Part shown: positions 35,518 through 43,905 of the stretch, piece after piece | How positions within the stretch are numbered: the stretch's first letter is position 1 | How the letters are laid out: each line of letters opens with the position of its first letter | DNA from: Actinorhabdospora filicis | GTDB taxonomy: Bacteria > Actinomycetota > Actinomycetes > Mycobacteriales > Micromonosporaceae | Assembly (NCBI RefSeq): GCF_030269765.1 | Contig: NZ_BSTX01000003.1 | Span: 801,959-865,958, forward strand | DNA length: 64,000 nt | Reading direction: 5' to 3' | Program-made: the position numbers and the translations under genes | The notes under the pieces: generated by a model | Seen by the model: only the letters and a program-made list of their open reading frames with translations | The model's database searches: none | What the model was told of the DNA's origin: nothing

Positions 35518-36660
35518 TCACAGCGAACCGAAGAACGCGCGGATCTCGCCCGCGGCCAGCTCCGGCTGCTCGAAGGCGAAGAAGTGCCCGCCCCGCTCCG
35601 GCCGGCTCCACCGGCGCAGATCGGTGGTGGAGCGCGCGGCGATCGAGCGCGGCGCGCCCTGCGTGCCCGGCTCGTTGGACAGCGCGACGGCGGTCGGCAC
35701 GGTGGTGACCGGACGCGGGTTCATCAGGTCGTAGTCGTGGTACTGGCGGAAGGACTCGCCGATGGTCCCGGTGACCCAGTAGAGGGTCACCACCGTCAGC
35801 AGCGAGTCGCGGTCCCAGATCGACTCCAGCTCGCCGCCGTGGTCGGTCCAGTCCCGGTACTTGTCGGCGATCCAGGCCAGCAGGCCCGACGGCGAGTCGA
35901 TCAGCGCGGCGGCGATGGTGTCCGGCCGCATCCACATGATCTCGCTGTAGCCCTGGTCGATCTTGGTGTCGTAGTTGTGGAGGTGGTCGATGAACGCCTG
36001 CTCCTCCTCGTTCGGCGCCGGATCGAACGTGGCGGGGAACTGCGGGAAGAGCGTCTGGACGCCGATCAGGCTCTGCGGGTACTTCGCGCCCAGCCAGGCG
36101 GTGACGCCGCCGCCGATGTCGCCGCCGAAGGCCGCGAAGCGCTCGTAGCCGAGCACCCGCGTCATCAGCTCGTGCCAGCGGTCGGCGATCGTCTCGCGGG
36201 TGGTCAGGCCCTCAAGGGACTGGGAGAACCCGAATCCCGGCAGGGACGGGACCACCACGTCGAAGACGGGCGTGGTCAGCGGGTCGGCGCCGTGCGCGCC
36301 GGGGTCGGTGAGCGGGCCGACCAGCCTGAGGTACTCGAAGTGGCTGCTGGGCCAGCCGTGCGTCAGCACCAGCGGGATCGGCTCGGGGCCACCGGGAGTC
36401 CGGACGCCCTTGACGTGGACGAAGTGGACGTTCCCGCCGCCGACCTCGGCGAGGTACTGCGGGAAGGAGTTGAGGTGCGCCTCGGCCTTGCGCCAGTCGA
36501 AGCCCTCGGCCCAGTACGCGACGATCTCGCGCAGCCAGCCCGGATCGACACCGCCGGTCCAGTGACCGCGCGCGACGCTCTCGGCGAATCGGGTGTTGCG
36601 GAGCCGGGAGCGCAGGTCTTCGAGGACGGCGTCCGGCACGGAGATGCTGAAAGTCTTCAT
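35518..36660 (-). CDS. epoxide hydrolase, alpha/beta hydrolase fold
   Basis: A 380-residue epoxide hydrolase with the N-terminal EHN lid domain (residues 1-105) and an alpha/beta hydrolase core. The oxyanion loop is HGWPSSHFEYLR, the nucleophilic Asp lies in GGDIGGGVTAWLG, and the catalytic His is in GGHFFAFEQPE. It would add water to epoxides through a covalent ester; the natural substrate is unknown. The ATG at 36660 has AAGGA upstream, but that site is in a hairpin of a leader arrangement (36661-36745). No secretion signal. Confidence 0.9.
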   Translation of the reverse strand: MKTFSISVPDAVLEDLRSRLRNTRFAESVARGHWTGGVDPGWLREIVAYWAEGFDWRKAEAHLNSFPQYLAEVGGGNVHFVHVKGVRTPGGPEPIPLVLTHGWPSSHFEYLRLVGPLTDPGAHGADPLTTPVFDVVVPSLPGFGFSQSLEGLTTRETIADRWHELMTRVLGYERFAAFGGDIGGGVTAWLGAKYPQSLIGVQTLFPQFPATFDPAPNEEEQAFIDHLHNYDTKIDQGYSEIMWMRPDTIAAALIDSPSGLLAWIADKYRDWTDHGGELESIWDRDSLLTVVTLYWVTGTIGESFRQYHDYDLMNPRPVTTVPTAVALSNEPGTQGAPRSIAARSTTDLRRWSRPERGGHFFAFEQPELAAGEIRAFFGSL

Positions 36661-36726
36661 GGGTCCTTCGAGAAATGAAGAAGAGGTGGACCCGTGATCA
36701 GCGCACGCCGAAGGGGGCACGGGCCC
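36661..36726 (-). promoter_or_regulatory. candidate attenuator with mutually exclusive hairpins
   Basis: In the transcript, segment A ggg-ccc-gtg (36726-36718) can pair over nine bases with B cac-ggg-tcc (36696-36688), while GGGTCC of B can pair instead with C ggaccc (36666-36661), which covers the ribosome-binding site of the hydrolase. A lies in the leader peptide and B starts at its stop codon, so leader translation would decide which hairpin forms. Confidence 0.5.
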
Positions 36727-36745
36727 GGCTAACAGACCTGGACAT
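36698..36745 (-). CDS. 15-residue leader peptide
   Basis: A 15-codon open frame, MSRSVSRARAPFGVR, with a near-perfect Shine-Dalgarno sequence AAGGAGGTG eight bases before its ATG. A TAGAGT sequence at 36781-36776 could be its -10 box. It ends 37 bases before the epoxide hydrolase start and its codons form one arm of the alternative hairpins. The strong initiation site and position argue for a regulatory leader rather than a protein; four arginines stand out as possible stall codons. Confidence 0.55.
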   Translation of the reverse strand: MSRSVSRARAPFGVR

Positions 36746-36853
36746 CGGGCTCACCTCCTTCGCGTGATCGCCCTGACTCTAGCGCCACACACGACCCCGC
36801 GCACCCCGACGGCGATGTGCGCTGCGTCGCACCACCCCCCACCGGCAATGGGT

Positions 36854-36898
36854 GAGTCGGCGGAGGGTGAGTTGGCGGAGGGTGAGCCGGTAGAGGGG
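36854..36898. repeat. 15-bp tandem repeat, three imperfect copies
   Basis: Units gagtcggcggagggt, gagttggcggagggt and gagccggtagagggg follow one another directly (36854, 36869, 36884). They sit in the 270-bp gene-poor stretch between the leader and anmK. Confidence 0.75.
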
Positions 36899-37008
36899 GA
36901 GTCTGAGGGTGGAGACGGAGTCGCCCCCCTCAGGAGGGAGGAGACGCCCACTGACCTCAACCACCGGCAGCGGGGGAGTCTGAGGGTGGAGACGTGTCTC
37001 CCCCTCAG
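36895..37008. repeat. 22-bp direct repeat with hairpin upstream of anmK
   Basis: A 22-base sequence beginning gggggagtctgaggg occurs exactly at 36895-36916 and 36972-36993. The second copy forms a hairpin (ctgaggg-T-ggagac at 36980-36993 with gtctccccctcag at 36996-37008). This hairpin ends 25 bases before the anmK start and could affect its expression. Confidence 0.7.
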
Positions 37009-37033
37009 GGAAGGGGAGCGCTATTTTCGACGG

Positions 37034-38176
37034 GTGCGCATCATCGGGATCATGTCGGGCACGTCGCACGACGCCATCGACGTAGCCGCCGCCGAATTCA
37101 CCCACACCGACGGTGAACTGCGCCTGCGGCCGCTGGGTGACCTGAGCGTCGAGCACGACCCGGACCTGCGCGAGGCCCTTGTCGCCGCCCTCCCGCCCGC
37201 GCGCACCTCCTTCGCCGAGGTCTGCGCCCTCGACACCCGCCTCGGCCGGGCCTTCGCCGACGCCGCCGCCAAGGGCCTGGCCGTCCTGTGCGACGGGGAG
37301 GCCGATCTGGTCGTCTCGCACGGTCAGACCGTCTACCACTGGGTCGCCGACGGCCACGCGCACGGCACCCTCCAGATCGGGCAGCCCGCCTGGATCGCCG
37401 CGGCCACCGGCCTTCCCGTCGTGGCCGACCTGCGCTCCGCCGACATCGCCGCCGGTGGGCAGGGCGCGCCGCTGGTGCCGGTGCTGGACGCCGGTCTGCT
37501 GCGCCCCGGTCAGGCCGCGCTGAACATCGGCGGCATCGCCAACATCACCGCCATCGGGGACGCCGGGGACGTCACCGCCTACGACCTCGGCCCCGGCAAC
37601 GCGCTGATCGACGCCGCCGCGCGGGAGCACTTCGGGCTGCCCTTCGACGACGGCGGGCTACTCGCCTCGGCCGGTTCGGTGGACGCCGCGCTGCTGCTGC
37701 GGCTCATCGACGAGCCCTACTACCGGATGCCGCCGCCGAAGTCGACCGGCAAGGAGCTCTTCCACGGCGGCTACGTCGCCAACCCGGGCCTGTCCGGCGC
37801 CGATCTCATCGCCACCCTCACCGAGCTCACCGCCCGCGTCATCACCACCGAGGCCGTGTGGCTGGGCGTCCGGGAGGTCTACGCCTCCGGCGGGGGAGTG
37901 CGGAACCCGGTGCTGATGGGCCGTGTCCGCGATCTGGCCGAGGGCCGTTTCGAGCTGCGCGAGACCGATGAGCTGGGCGTGCCCGCCGACGCCAAGGAGG
38001 CCTACGCCTTCGCCCTCCTGGGCTGGCTGACCTGGCACGGCCTGCCCGGCGCGCTCCCGTCGGTCACCGGCGCCTCGCGTGCGGCCGTCCTGGGCAGCAT
38101 CACGCCGGGGACGGCGCCGCTGCGGCTGCCCGAGCCGCTGCCCGGGTGGAGCGGGCGGATCCGCGTCACTCCATAG
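37034..38176 (+). CDS. anmK: anhydro-N-acetylmuramic acid kinase
   Basis: A 380-residue AnmK that phosphorylates and opens 1,6-anhydro-MurNAc to MurNAc-6-phosphate during peptidoglycan recycling in the cytoplasm. Motifs are MSGTSHDAID (phosphate-binding loop), LNIGGIANIT, DLGPGNALID (catalytic Asp region) and the adenosine motif ASGGGVRNPVLM. Length matches the family. GTG at 37034 directly precedes the conserved MSGTS core; the longer frame reads repeats. A terminator follows at 38181-38203. No MurQ etherase is adjacent. Confidence 0.95.
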   Translation: MRIIGIMSGTSHDAIDVAAAEFTHTDGELRLRPLGDLSVEHDPDLREALVAALPPARTSFAEVCALDTRLGRAFADAAAKGLAVLCDGEADLVVSHGQTVYHWVADGHAHGTLQIGQPAWIAAATGLPVVADLRSADIAAGGQGAPLVPVLDAGLLRPGQAALNIGGIANITAIGDAGDVTAYDLGPGNALIDAAAREHFGLPFDDGGLLASAGSVDAALLLRLIDEPYYRMPPPKSTGKELFHGGYVANPGLSGADLIATLTELTARVITTEAVWLGVREVYASGGGVRNPVLMGRVRDLAEGRFELRETDELGVPADAKEAYAFALLGWLTWHGLPGALPSVTGASRAAVLGSITPGTAPLRLPEPLPGWSGRIRVTP

Positions 38177-38180
38177 TGGA

Positions 38181-38203
38181 CGAAAGGGCGTCCTGCCCTT
38201 TCG
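38181..38203 (+). terminator. terminator of anmK
   Basis: A perfect 9-bp stem (cgaaagggc and its complement) with a five-base loop lies five bases after the anmK stop codon, followed by gtcctta. Confidence 0.7.
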
Positions 38204-38231
38204 GTCCTTACGGATCGGGCCTGCGCCGACG

Positions 38232-38237
38232 TACGCT
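38232..38237 (+). promoter_or_regulatory. candidate leaderless -10 box for SDR gene
   Basis: TACGCT ends seven bases before the ATG, with no ribosome-binding site between; consistent with transcription starting at the start codon. Confidence 0.4.
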
Positions 38238-38244
38238 CGCGCCC

Positions 38245-39210
38245 ATGGCAACCACCACCCCGCAAGCCCCCGTCGGCTCCGGCTTCGACCGCCACAGCAC
38301 CGCCGAGGACGTCCTGCAGGGCGTCGACCTGGGCGGCAAGACCGTCCTGCTCACCGGCGGCTACTCCGGCGTCGGCCTGGCCACCGCCCGCGCGCTGAGC
38401 GCCGCCGGGGCGGCCGTGATCGTGCCCGCCCGGCGTCCCGAGGTCGCCAGGGCCGCCCTGGACGGCGTGCCCGGCGCCGAGACCGCCGCCATGGACCTCG
38501 CCGACCTCGGCGCCGTCACCGCCTTCGCCGGGGCCTTCGTGGACTCCGGCCGCCGCCTCGACATCGTCATCAACTGCGCCGCCGTGATGGCCCTGCCCGA
38601 GCGGACCACCACCGCGGCCGGCTGGGAGATCCAGTTCGCCGTCAACCACCTCGGCCACCACGTCCTGGTCAACCGGCTGCTGCCCGCCATCAACGAGGGC
38701 GGACGCGTCGTCGCGGCCTCCTCCGGCAGCCACCGCCGCTCCGGGATCCGCTGGGACGACGTGCACTTCGAGCGCGGCGAGTACGTCAAGTGGCTCGCCT
38801 ACGGCCAGTCGAAGACGGCCAACGCGCTCTTCGCGTTGCACCTGGACCACCTCGCGCGCGACCGGGGCGTCCGCGCCTTCTCCGCCCACCCCGGCATGAT
38901 CCCCACGCCCCTCCAGCGGCACCTCAGCACCGAGGAGCACGCCGCCGCCGGATGGGTCGACGCCGACGGCAACATCATCAACCCGAACGTGAAACGCCCC
39001 GAGCAGGGCGCCTCCACCCAGGTGTGGGCGGCCACCGCCGCCGTCCTGGCCGGGCACGGCGGGGTCTACTGCGAGGACACCGAGATCGCGGTGCCCGCCA
39101 CGCCGGGCCAGCCAGGTCCCGGCGTCGCCGCATGGGCCACCGACCCCGAGCAGGCCGAGCGGCTGTGGGCCTACAGCCGCGAGCTGACCGGCGCCGACGC
39201 GTTCGCGTAG
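38245..39210 (+). CDS. short-chain dehydrogenase/reductase, retinol-dehydrogenase-like
   Basis: A 321-residue SDR with cofactor motif TGGYSGVG (about 37-44), the NNAG-like INCAAV segment, the catalytic Ser in ASSGSHRRS and YGQSK with active Tyr/Lys. The long C-terminal part after SAHPGMIPTPLQ is typical of RDH/WWOX-like SDRs. NADP(H) use is probable; substrate unknown. The ATG lacks a Shine-Dalgarno sequence, but TACGCT (38232-38237) lies seven bases upstream, suggesting leaderless expression. The 3' end overlaps the convergent gene by 40 bp. Confidence 0.9.
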   Translation: MATTTPQAPVGSGFDRHSTAEDVLQGVDLGGKTVLLTGGYSGVGLATARALSAAGAAVIVPARRPEVARAALDGVPGAETAAMDLADLGAVTAFAGAFVDSGRRLDIVINCAAVMALPERTTTAAGWEIQFAVNHLGHHVLVNRLLPAINEGGRVVAASSGSHRRSGIRWDDVHFERGEYVKWLAYGQSKTANALFALHLDHLARDRGVRAFSAHPGMIPTPLQRHLSTEEHAAAGWVDADGNIINPNVKRPEQGASTQVWAATAAVLAGHGGVYCEDTEIAVPATPGQPGPGVAAWATDPEQAERLWAYSRELTGADAFA

Positions 39211-40172
39211 GCGTCCAGGTACGCCAGCAGCTCCGCGCGCCGCTCACCGGAGGTGAAGCCCGCCCGCACGCCCGCGCGGGTCAGGTCGAGGAGCGCGGCC
39301 TCGGACAGCCCCAGCTGCGCCGCCGCCGCGTACTCCTCGCCGATCGTGGTCCCGATCTGCACGGGATTGTCGGTGCCCAGGGCGACCTTGATGCCGTGCT
39401 CGCGGAAGCGGCGCAGCGGATGGTCGCCCAGGCGCGTCACCGCGCCCAGGAAGACATTGCAGCTCAGACAGCACTCGACGGTCACCGCGCGCTCGGCGAG
39501 CAGGTCCAGCAGCCACGGGTCGCGCCAGGCCTGGGTGGCGTGCCCGATGCGCGACACCCCGTCCAGCTGCGCCACCGCCGCGATGTTGGCCGTGGAGAAC
39601 TCACCGGCGTGCACCGTCACGCCCAGGCCCGCCTCGGCGGCCTGCTCCACCACCAGCGCGCCCTGCCGCCAGTTCGCCTCGGTGGCGTAGGGCACGTACA
39701 GCAGGTCCACGCCGCCCAGGCCGTCGGCGGCGCGCGCCGCGCAGCCGTCCAGCACCGCCGCCAGCCGCTCCGGCTCGGCGTACATCGCCACCGCCGCGAT
39801 CGCCTCGGCGTAGAACACCGGGTGCTCGGCGCGCACCAGGCCCTCGGCCCGCCGGAACAGCTCCATGAACCCCGGGCGCAGGACCAGGTCGTTGCCGAAG
39901 CGCACCTCGGTGTAGATCGAGCCGCCCTCGGCGCTCTCCCGCAACGTGTCGGCGACGCGCTCGACGAAGGCCTCGTCGTCATCGGCGGCGGCCGGTGCCG
40001 GGAACACCTGCGACAGGCGCTGCAAACGGGCCATGCCGGGCGGGACCACCGCCAGCAGATCGCCACGCCACGCCGACCAGTCGAAGGGCGCGCGCCCGGC
40101 CCGGCGCGCCAGGACCCGGTCCAGCCGGGGCGACCACTCCTGGTGCAGATGAACATCGGCCTTCGGAATCAT
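39171..40172 (-). CDS. adenosine deaminase family protein
   Basis: A 333-residue TIM-barrel amidohydrolase of the adenosine/AMP deaminase group. Zinc ligands are in VHLH (residues 7-10) and VHAGE, and the catalytic Glu/His/Asp lie in HAGE, IGHAT and GTDNP. It could deaminate adenosine or a related purine; some close relatives act on modified adenines or use aminofutalosine for menaquinone synthesis. The ATG at 40172 is at the family start. Its 3' end overlaps the SDR gene. Confidence 0.87.
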   Translation of the reverse strand: MIPKADVHLHQEWSPRLDRVLARRAGRAPFDWSAWRGDLLAVVPPGMARLQRLSQVFPAPAAADDDEAFVERVADTLRESAEGGSIYTEVRFGNDLVLRPGFMELFRRAEGLVRAEHPVFYAEAIAAVAMYAEPERLAAVLDGCAARAADGLGGVDLLYVPYATEANWRQGALVVEQAAEAGLGVTVHAGEFSTANIAAVAQLDGVSRIGHATQAWRDPWLLDLLAERAVTVECCLSCNVFLGAVTRLGDHPLRRFREHGIKVALGTDNPVQIGTTIGEEYAAAAQLGLSEAALLDLTRAGVRAGFTSGERRAELLAYLDAYANASAPVSSRL

Positions 40173-40269
40173 GGCCGGATCATCTCACTATTTACCCGAA
40201 GAGGTGATATATGGTGACCGGCGCGTCAGGGGCACGTGTGTGTTGTCGGGAAGCCGACGGTCGCCCGCG

Positions 40270-40275
40270 TAGACT
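40270..40275 (+). promoter_or_regulatory. candidate leaderless -10 box for dxs
   Basis: TAGACT ends eight bases before the dxs ATG at 40284; no Shine-Dalgarno sequence is present in between. Confidence 0.45.
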
Positions 40276-40283
40276 TCACGGCT

Positions 40284-42203
40284 ATGAGTTCACGAGACGA
40301 CTCCGAGACGGGACGCCTGCTCCCCCGTCTCACCGACGTGTCCGCGTTTCGGAAACTCCCCGTGGAGGCGCTGCCCGCCCTCGCCGGTGAGATCCGCGAC
40401 TTCCTCGTCTCATCGGTGTCCAAGACCGGTGGTCACCTCGGCCCCAACCTGGGCGTGGTCGAGCTGACCATGGCGATCCACCGGGTCTTCGAATCCCCCC
40501 GCGACCGGGTCCTGTTCGACACCGGCCACCAGTCGTACGTGCACAAGGTCCTCACCGGCCGCCAGGACGGCTTCGTCGGCCTGCGCCAGCGCGGCGGCAT
40601 CTCCGGCTACCCCGCGCAGGACGAGAGCGACCACGACGTCATCGAGAACTCGCACGCCTCGACCGTGCTGTCCTACGCCGACGGCCTCGCCAAGGCCTAC
40701 CGCCTGCGCGACGAGGACCGCCACGTCGTCGCCGTCGTCGGCGACGGCGCCCTCACCGGCGGCATGTGCTGGGAGGCGCTGAACAACATCGCCGCCCGCA
40801 AGGACCTGCCGCTGGTCATCATCGTCAACGACAACGGCCGCTCCTACGCGCCCACCATCGGCGGCCTCGCCGACCACCTCGCCACCCTGCGGCTGAACCC
40901 GACCTACGAGAAGGTCCTGGACGCCGTCAAGGAGGCCCTCGGCCGCACGCCCCTGGTCGGCCCGCCGATGTTCGAGGTCCTGCACGCCGTCAAGCGCGGC
41001 ATGAAGGACGCCGTGGCGCCCCAGGCGATGTTCGACGACCTCGGCATCAAGTACGTCGGGCCCGTCGACGGCCACGACATCGACGCCATGATCTCGGCCC
41101 TGGAGCGCGCCAAGCGCTTCGGCGGCCCCGTCATCGTCCACGCCGTCACCCGCAAGGGCTTCGGCTACCGGCCCGCCGAGGACGACGTCGACGACTGCCT
41201 GCACTCGCCGCCGTCCTTCGACGTCCAGACCGGCCTGCCGCAGGCCTCCGGGGGCGTGCGCTGGACCGGCGTCTTCTCCGACGAGCTGGTCGCCGTCGCC
41301 GACGAGCGCCCCGACGTGGTCGCCATCACCGCCGCGATGGCCATCCCCACCGGCGTCCACAAGCTCGCCGCGAAGTACCCCGAGCGCGTCTACGACGTCG
41401 GCATCGCCGAGCAGCACGCCGCGACCTCGGCCGCCGGGCTCGCCCTCGGCGGGCTGCACCCGGTCGTCGCCGTCTACGCCACCTTCCTCAACCGCGCCTT
41501 CGACCAGGTCCTGCTGGACGTGGCCATGCACAAGCTGCCGGTCACCTTCGTCCTGGACCGCGCCGGCATCACCGGCCCCGACGGCCCCAGCCACTACGGC
41601 ATCTGGGACCTGTCGGTGTTCTCCGTCGTGCCCGGCATCCGCATCGCCGCCCCCCGCGACGCCGCGACGCTGCGCGAGGAGTTCCGCGAGGCCGTCGGCG
41701 TCGACGACGGCCCGACGATCGTGCGGTTCCCGACCGGCTCGGTGCCCGCCGACATCCCCGCCCTGGAACGCACCGGCGGCGTCGACGTCCTCGCCCGCGG
41801 CGAGTCCAATGACGTCCTGCTGGTCGCCGTGGGCGCCTTTGGGAAGCTCGCCCTGGACACCGCCGAGCGCATCGCCGGACACGGCATCGGCGTCACCGTC
41901 GTCGACCCCCGCTGGGTCACCCCGGTCCCCGAGATCCTCGCCGACCTGGCCGCCGCGCACCGCCTCGTGGTCACCGTCGAGGACGGCGTCCGCAACGGCG
42001 GCTTCGGCGACTCCCTCGCCCGCCTGCTGCGCGACAAGGGCGTCACCACGCCGCTGCGCGACTTCGGCGTCGCCCGCGACTGGCACCCCTACGGCACCCG
42101 CCAGGAACTGCTCACCGACCTGGGCCTGACCGCGCAGGACCTCTCCCGCGACATCACCGAGACCGTCCTGCGCCTCGGTGACTCTTCCGAGGTGCGCGTC
42201 TAA
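40284..42203 (+). CDS. dxs: 1-deoxy-D-xylulose-5-phosphate synthase
   Basis: A 639-residue thiamine-diphosphate enzyme condensing pyruvate and glyceraldehyde 3-phosphate, the first step of the MEP isoprenoid pathway. The TPP motif runs from GDGALTGG to [35 protein letters not shown] and [15 protein letters not shown] are diagnostic. The N-terminus is about 20 residues longer than streptomycete homologues; no closer start with a good ribosome-binding site is visible. The response-regulator gene follows 10 bases later. Confidence 0.97.
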   Translation: MSSRDDSETGRLLPRLTDVSAFRKLPVEALPALAGEIRDFLVSSVSKTGGHLGPNLGVVELTMAIHRVFESPRDRVLFDTGHQSYVHKVLTGRQDGFVGLRQRGGISGYPAQDESDHDVIENSHASTVLSYADGLAKAYRLRDEDRHVVAVVGDGALTGGMCWEALNNIAARKDLPLVIIVNDNGRSYAPTIGGLADHLATLRLNPTYEKVLDAVKEALGRTPLVGPPMFEVLHAVKRGMKDAVAPQAMFDDLGIKYVGPVDGHDIDAMISALERAKRFGGPVIVHAVTRKGFGYRPAEDDVDDCLHSPPSFDVQTGLPQASGGVRWTGVFSDELVAVADERPDVVAITAAMAIPTGVHKLAAKYPERVYDVGIAEQHAATSAAGLALGGLHPVVAVYATFLNRAFDQVLLDVAMHKLPVTFVLDRAGITGPDGPSHYGIWDLSVFSVVPGIRIAAPRDAATLREEFREAVGVDDGPTIVRFPTGSVPADIPALERTGGVDVLARGESNDVLLVAVGAFGKLALDTAERIAGHGIGVTVVDPRWVTPVPEILADLAAAHRLVVTVEDGVRNGGFGDSLARLLRDKGVTTPLRDFGVARDWHPYGTRQELLTDLGLTAQDLSRDITETVLRLGDSSEVRV

Positions 42204-42213
42204 AGGGGCCCGG

Positions 42214-42879
42214 GTGCGGATTCTGGTCATCGAGGACGAATACAGCCTCGCCGACGCGATCGCGCGCGGTCTGCGCCGGCGGGGCTTCGCCGTGGACGTC
42301 GCCTACGACGGGCCCACGGGATACGAGGCCGCCACCGTCACCCGCTACGACGTCATCGTCCTGGACCGGGACCTGCCCGGCATGCACGGCGACGACATCT
42401 GCGCCCAGCTCGCCAGCCGCGGCGAGCTGACGCGTGTCCTGATGCTCACCGCCAGCGGCTCGGTCGCCGCGCGCGTCCAGGGCCTCGGCCTGGGCGCCGA
42501 CGACTACATGGCCAAGCCCTTCGCCTTCGACGAGCTGGTGGCCCGCGTCCAGGCCCTCGGCCGCCGCGCCACGCCCGCCGCGCCGCCCGTCCTCACCATC
42601 GGCGACGTCGAACTCGACGTCGCCCGCCACCGCGCCCTGCGCGGCGGACGGGCCCTGGACCTGACCCGCAAGGAGTTCGGCGTCCTGGCCGAGCTCATGA
42701 AGGCCGCCGGGGCCGTGGTGTCCAGCGAGGAACTCCTCGACCGGGTCTGGGACGCCAACACCGACCCCTTCACCACCATCGTCCGCGTCACCGTGCGGAC
42801 CCTGCGCCGCAAACTCGGCGAGCCGCCGATCATCGAGACCGTGATCGGCGCCGGCTACCGCATCCCCACCGGGGACTGA
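42214..42879 (+). CDS. OmpR/PhoB family response regulator
   Basis: A 221-residue regulator with a receiver domain (ED at 7-8, phospho-acceptor Asp51 in VLDRDLPG, Lys in MAKPFAF) and an OmpR-type winged helix (LTRKEFGVLAELMKAAGAVV onward). The GTG at 42214 has AAAGGGG upstream and was preferred to an in-frame start inside dxs. The kinase gene follows directly, so they are a cognate pair. It may be cotranscribed with dxs. Confidence 0.93.
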   Translation: MRILVIEDEYSLADAIARGLRRRGFAVDVAYDGPTGYEAATVTRYDVIVLDRDLPGMHGDDICAQLASRGELTRVLMLTASGSVAARVQGLGLGADDYMAKPFAFDELVARVQALGRRATPAAPPVLTIGDVELDVARHRALRGGRALDLTRKEFGVLAELMKAAGAVVSSEELLDRVWDANTDPFTTIVRVTVRTLRRKLGEPPIIETVIGAGYRIPTGD

Positions 42880-42880
42880 G

Positions 42881-43903
42881 GTGGCGCGGCGGCTGCCCCG
42901 GCCGACGCTGCGGCTGCGTCTGGGCCTCTGGTACGGCGTCGTCGCGCTGATCTCGGTGATCCTGGGCAACCTGCTGCCCTGGCAGTGGATCCCCGTCGTG
43001 GCGATGGTCGGGCTGATCCTCGGCTACGTGGTCGCCGGGCGCGCGCTGCGTCCCCTCCACGACGTCACCGCCACCGCCCGCCGCCTGTCGGCGGAGACCT
43101 TCGACGAGCGCATCCGTCACGAGGGACCCGATGACGAGATCCACGAGCTCGCCGACACCTTCGACGACATGCTGGACCGCATCGCCGCGGCCTTCGAGGC
43201 GCAGAAGCGCTTCGTGGCCAACGCCTCGCACGAGCTGCGCACGCCGCTGGCGGTGATGCGCACCGAGGTCGACGTGACCCTGTCCGATCCCGAGGCCGAT
43301 CTGGACGAGTACCGGCGCATGGCCGAGGTCGTGCGGGGCGCGGTGGGACGCGCGGGCGACCTCATCGAGTCGCTGCTCCTGCTGGCCCGCACCGAGATCG
43401 AGATCGCGCGGCGGCTGACCACCCGCGTCCCGACCGACCTGGGGGAGTGCGCCTCGGGCGCGATCGAGTCCGCGCAGGTCCTGGCCGACGAGCTGGGGCT
43501 GGCGATGGCGACGTCGATGATGCCCGCGCCGGTCATCGGGGACCCCTCGCTGCTGGAGCGCCTGGCGGGGAACCTGATCGAGAACGCCATCCGCCACAAC
43601 CTGCCCGGCGGGCGGCTGTGGGTGCTGGCGGGGGCGCATTCGGCGGCGGCGTGGATGGTGGTCGGCAACACCGGCGCCGACGTCGACGCCGACGACGTCC
43701 CGCGCCTGTTCGAGCCCTTCACCCGCGGCGGCGTGGAGCGCGTCGGAGCCCGTGGCGCGGGACTGGGCCTGTCGATCGTGCGGGCCGTGGTCGCCGCGCA
43801 TGGCGGGACGGTGGCCGCGCACGCGCTGCCCGACGGCGGCGGCCTGGAGTTCCGGGTGGAGCTGCCGCTGGCGCCGGAGGCCGAGGCCGAGATCGAGGGC
43901 TGA
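42881..43903 (+). CDS. sensor histidine kinase, short sensor region
   Basis: A 340-residue kinase. Only two closely spaced membrane segments (about 17-31 and 36-52) precede a HAMP domain; the phospho-acceptor His117 lies in VANASHELRTPLAV and the HATPase domain has NLIENAIRHN and GAGLGLSIV. The near absence of an extracytoplasmic domain suggests it senses the membrane or a partner protein. Directly downstream of the response regulator with one base between stop and GTG. Confidence 0.92.
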   Translation: MARRLPRPTLRLRLGLWYGVVALISVILGNLLPWQWIPVVAMVGLILGYVVAGRALRPLHDVTATARRLSAETFDERIRHEGPDDEIHELADTFDDMLDRIAAAFEAQKRFVANASHELRTPLAVMRTEVDVTLSDPEADLDEYRRMAEVVRGAVGRAGDLIESLLLLARTEIEIARRLTTRVPTDLGECASGAIESAQVLADELGLAMATSMMPAPVIGDPSLLERLAGNLIENAIRHNLPGGRLWVLAGAHSAAAWMVVGNTGADVDADDVPRLFEPFTRGGVERVGARGAGLGLSIVRAVVAAHGGTVAAHALPDGGGLEFRVELPLAPEAEAEIEG

Positions 43904-43905
43904 GC

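Noticed and set aside
38079-40217. 712-codon plus-strand open frame
   Set aside because: Covers the SDR and the antisense of the deaminase gene; composition is that of a shadow frame.
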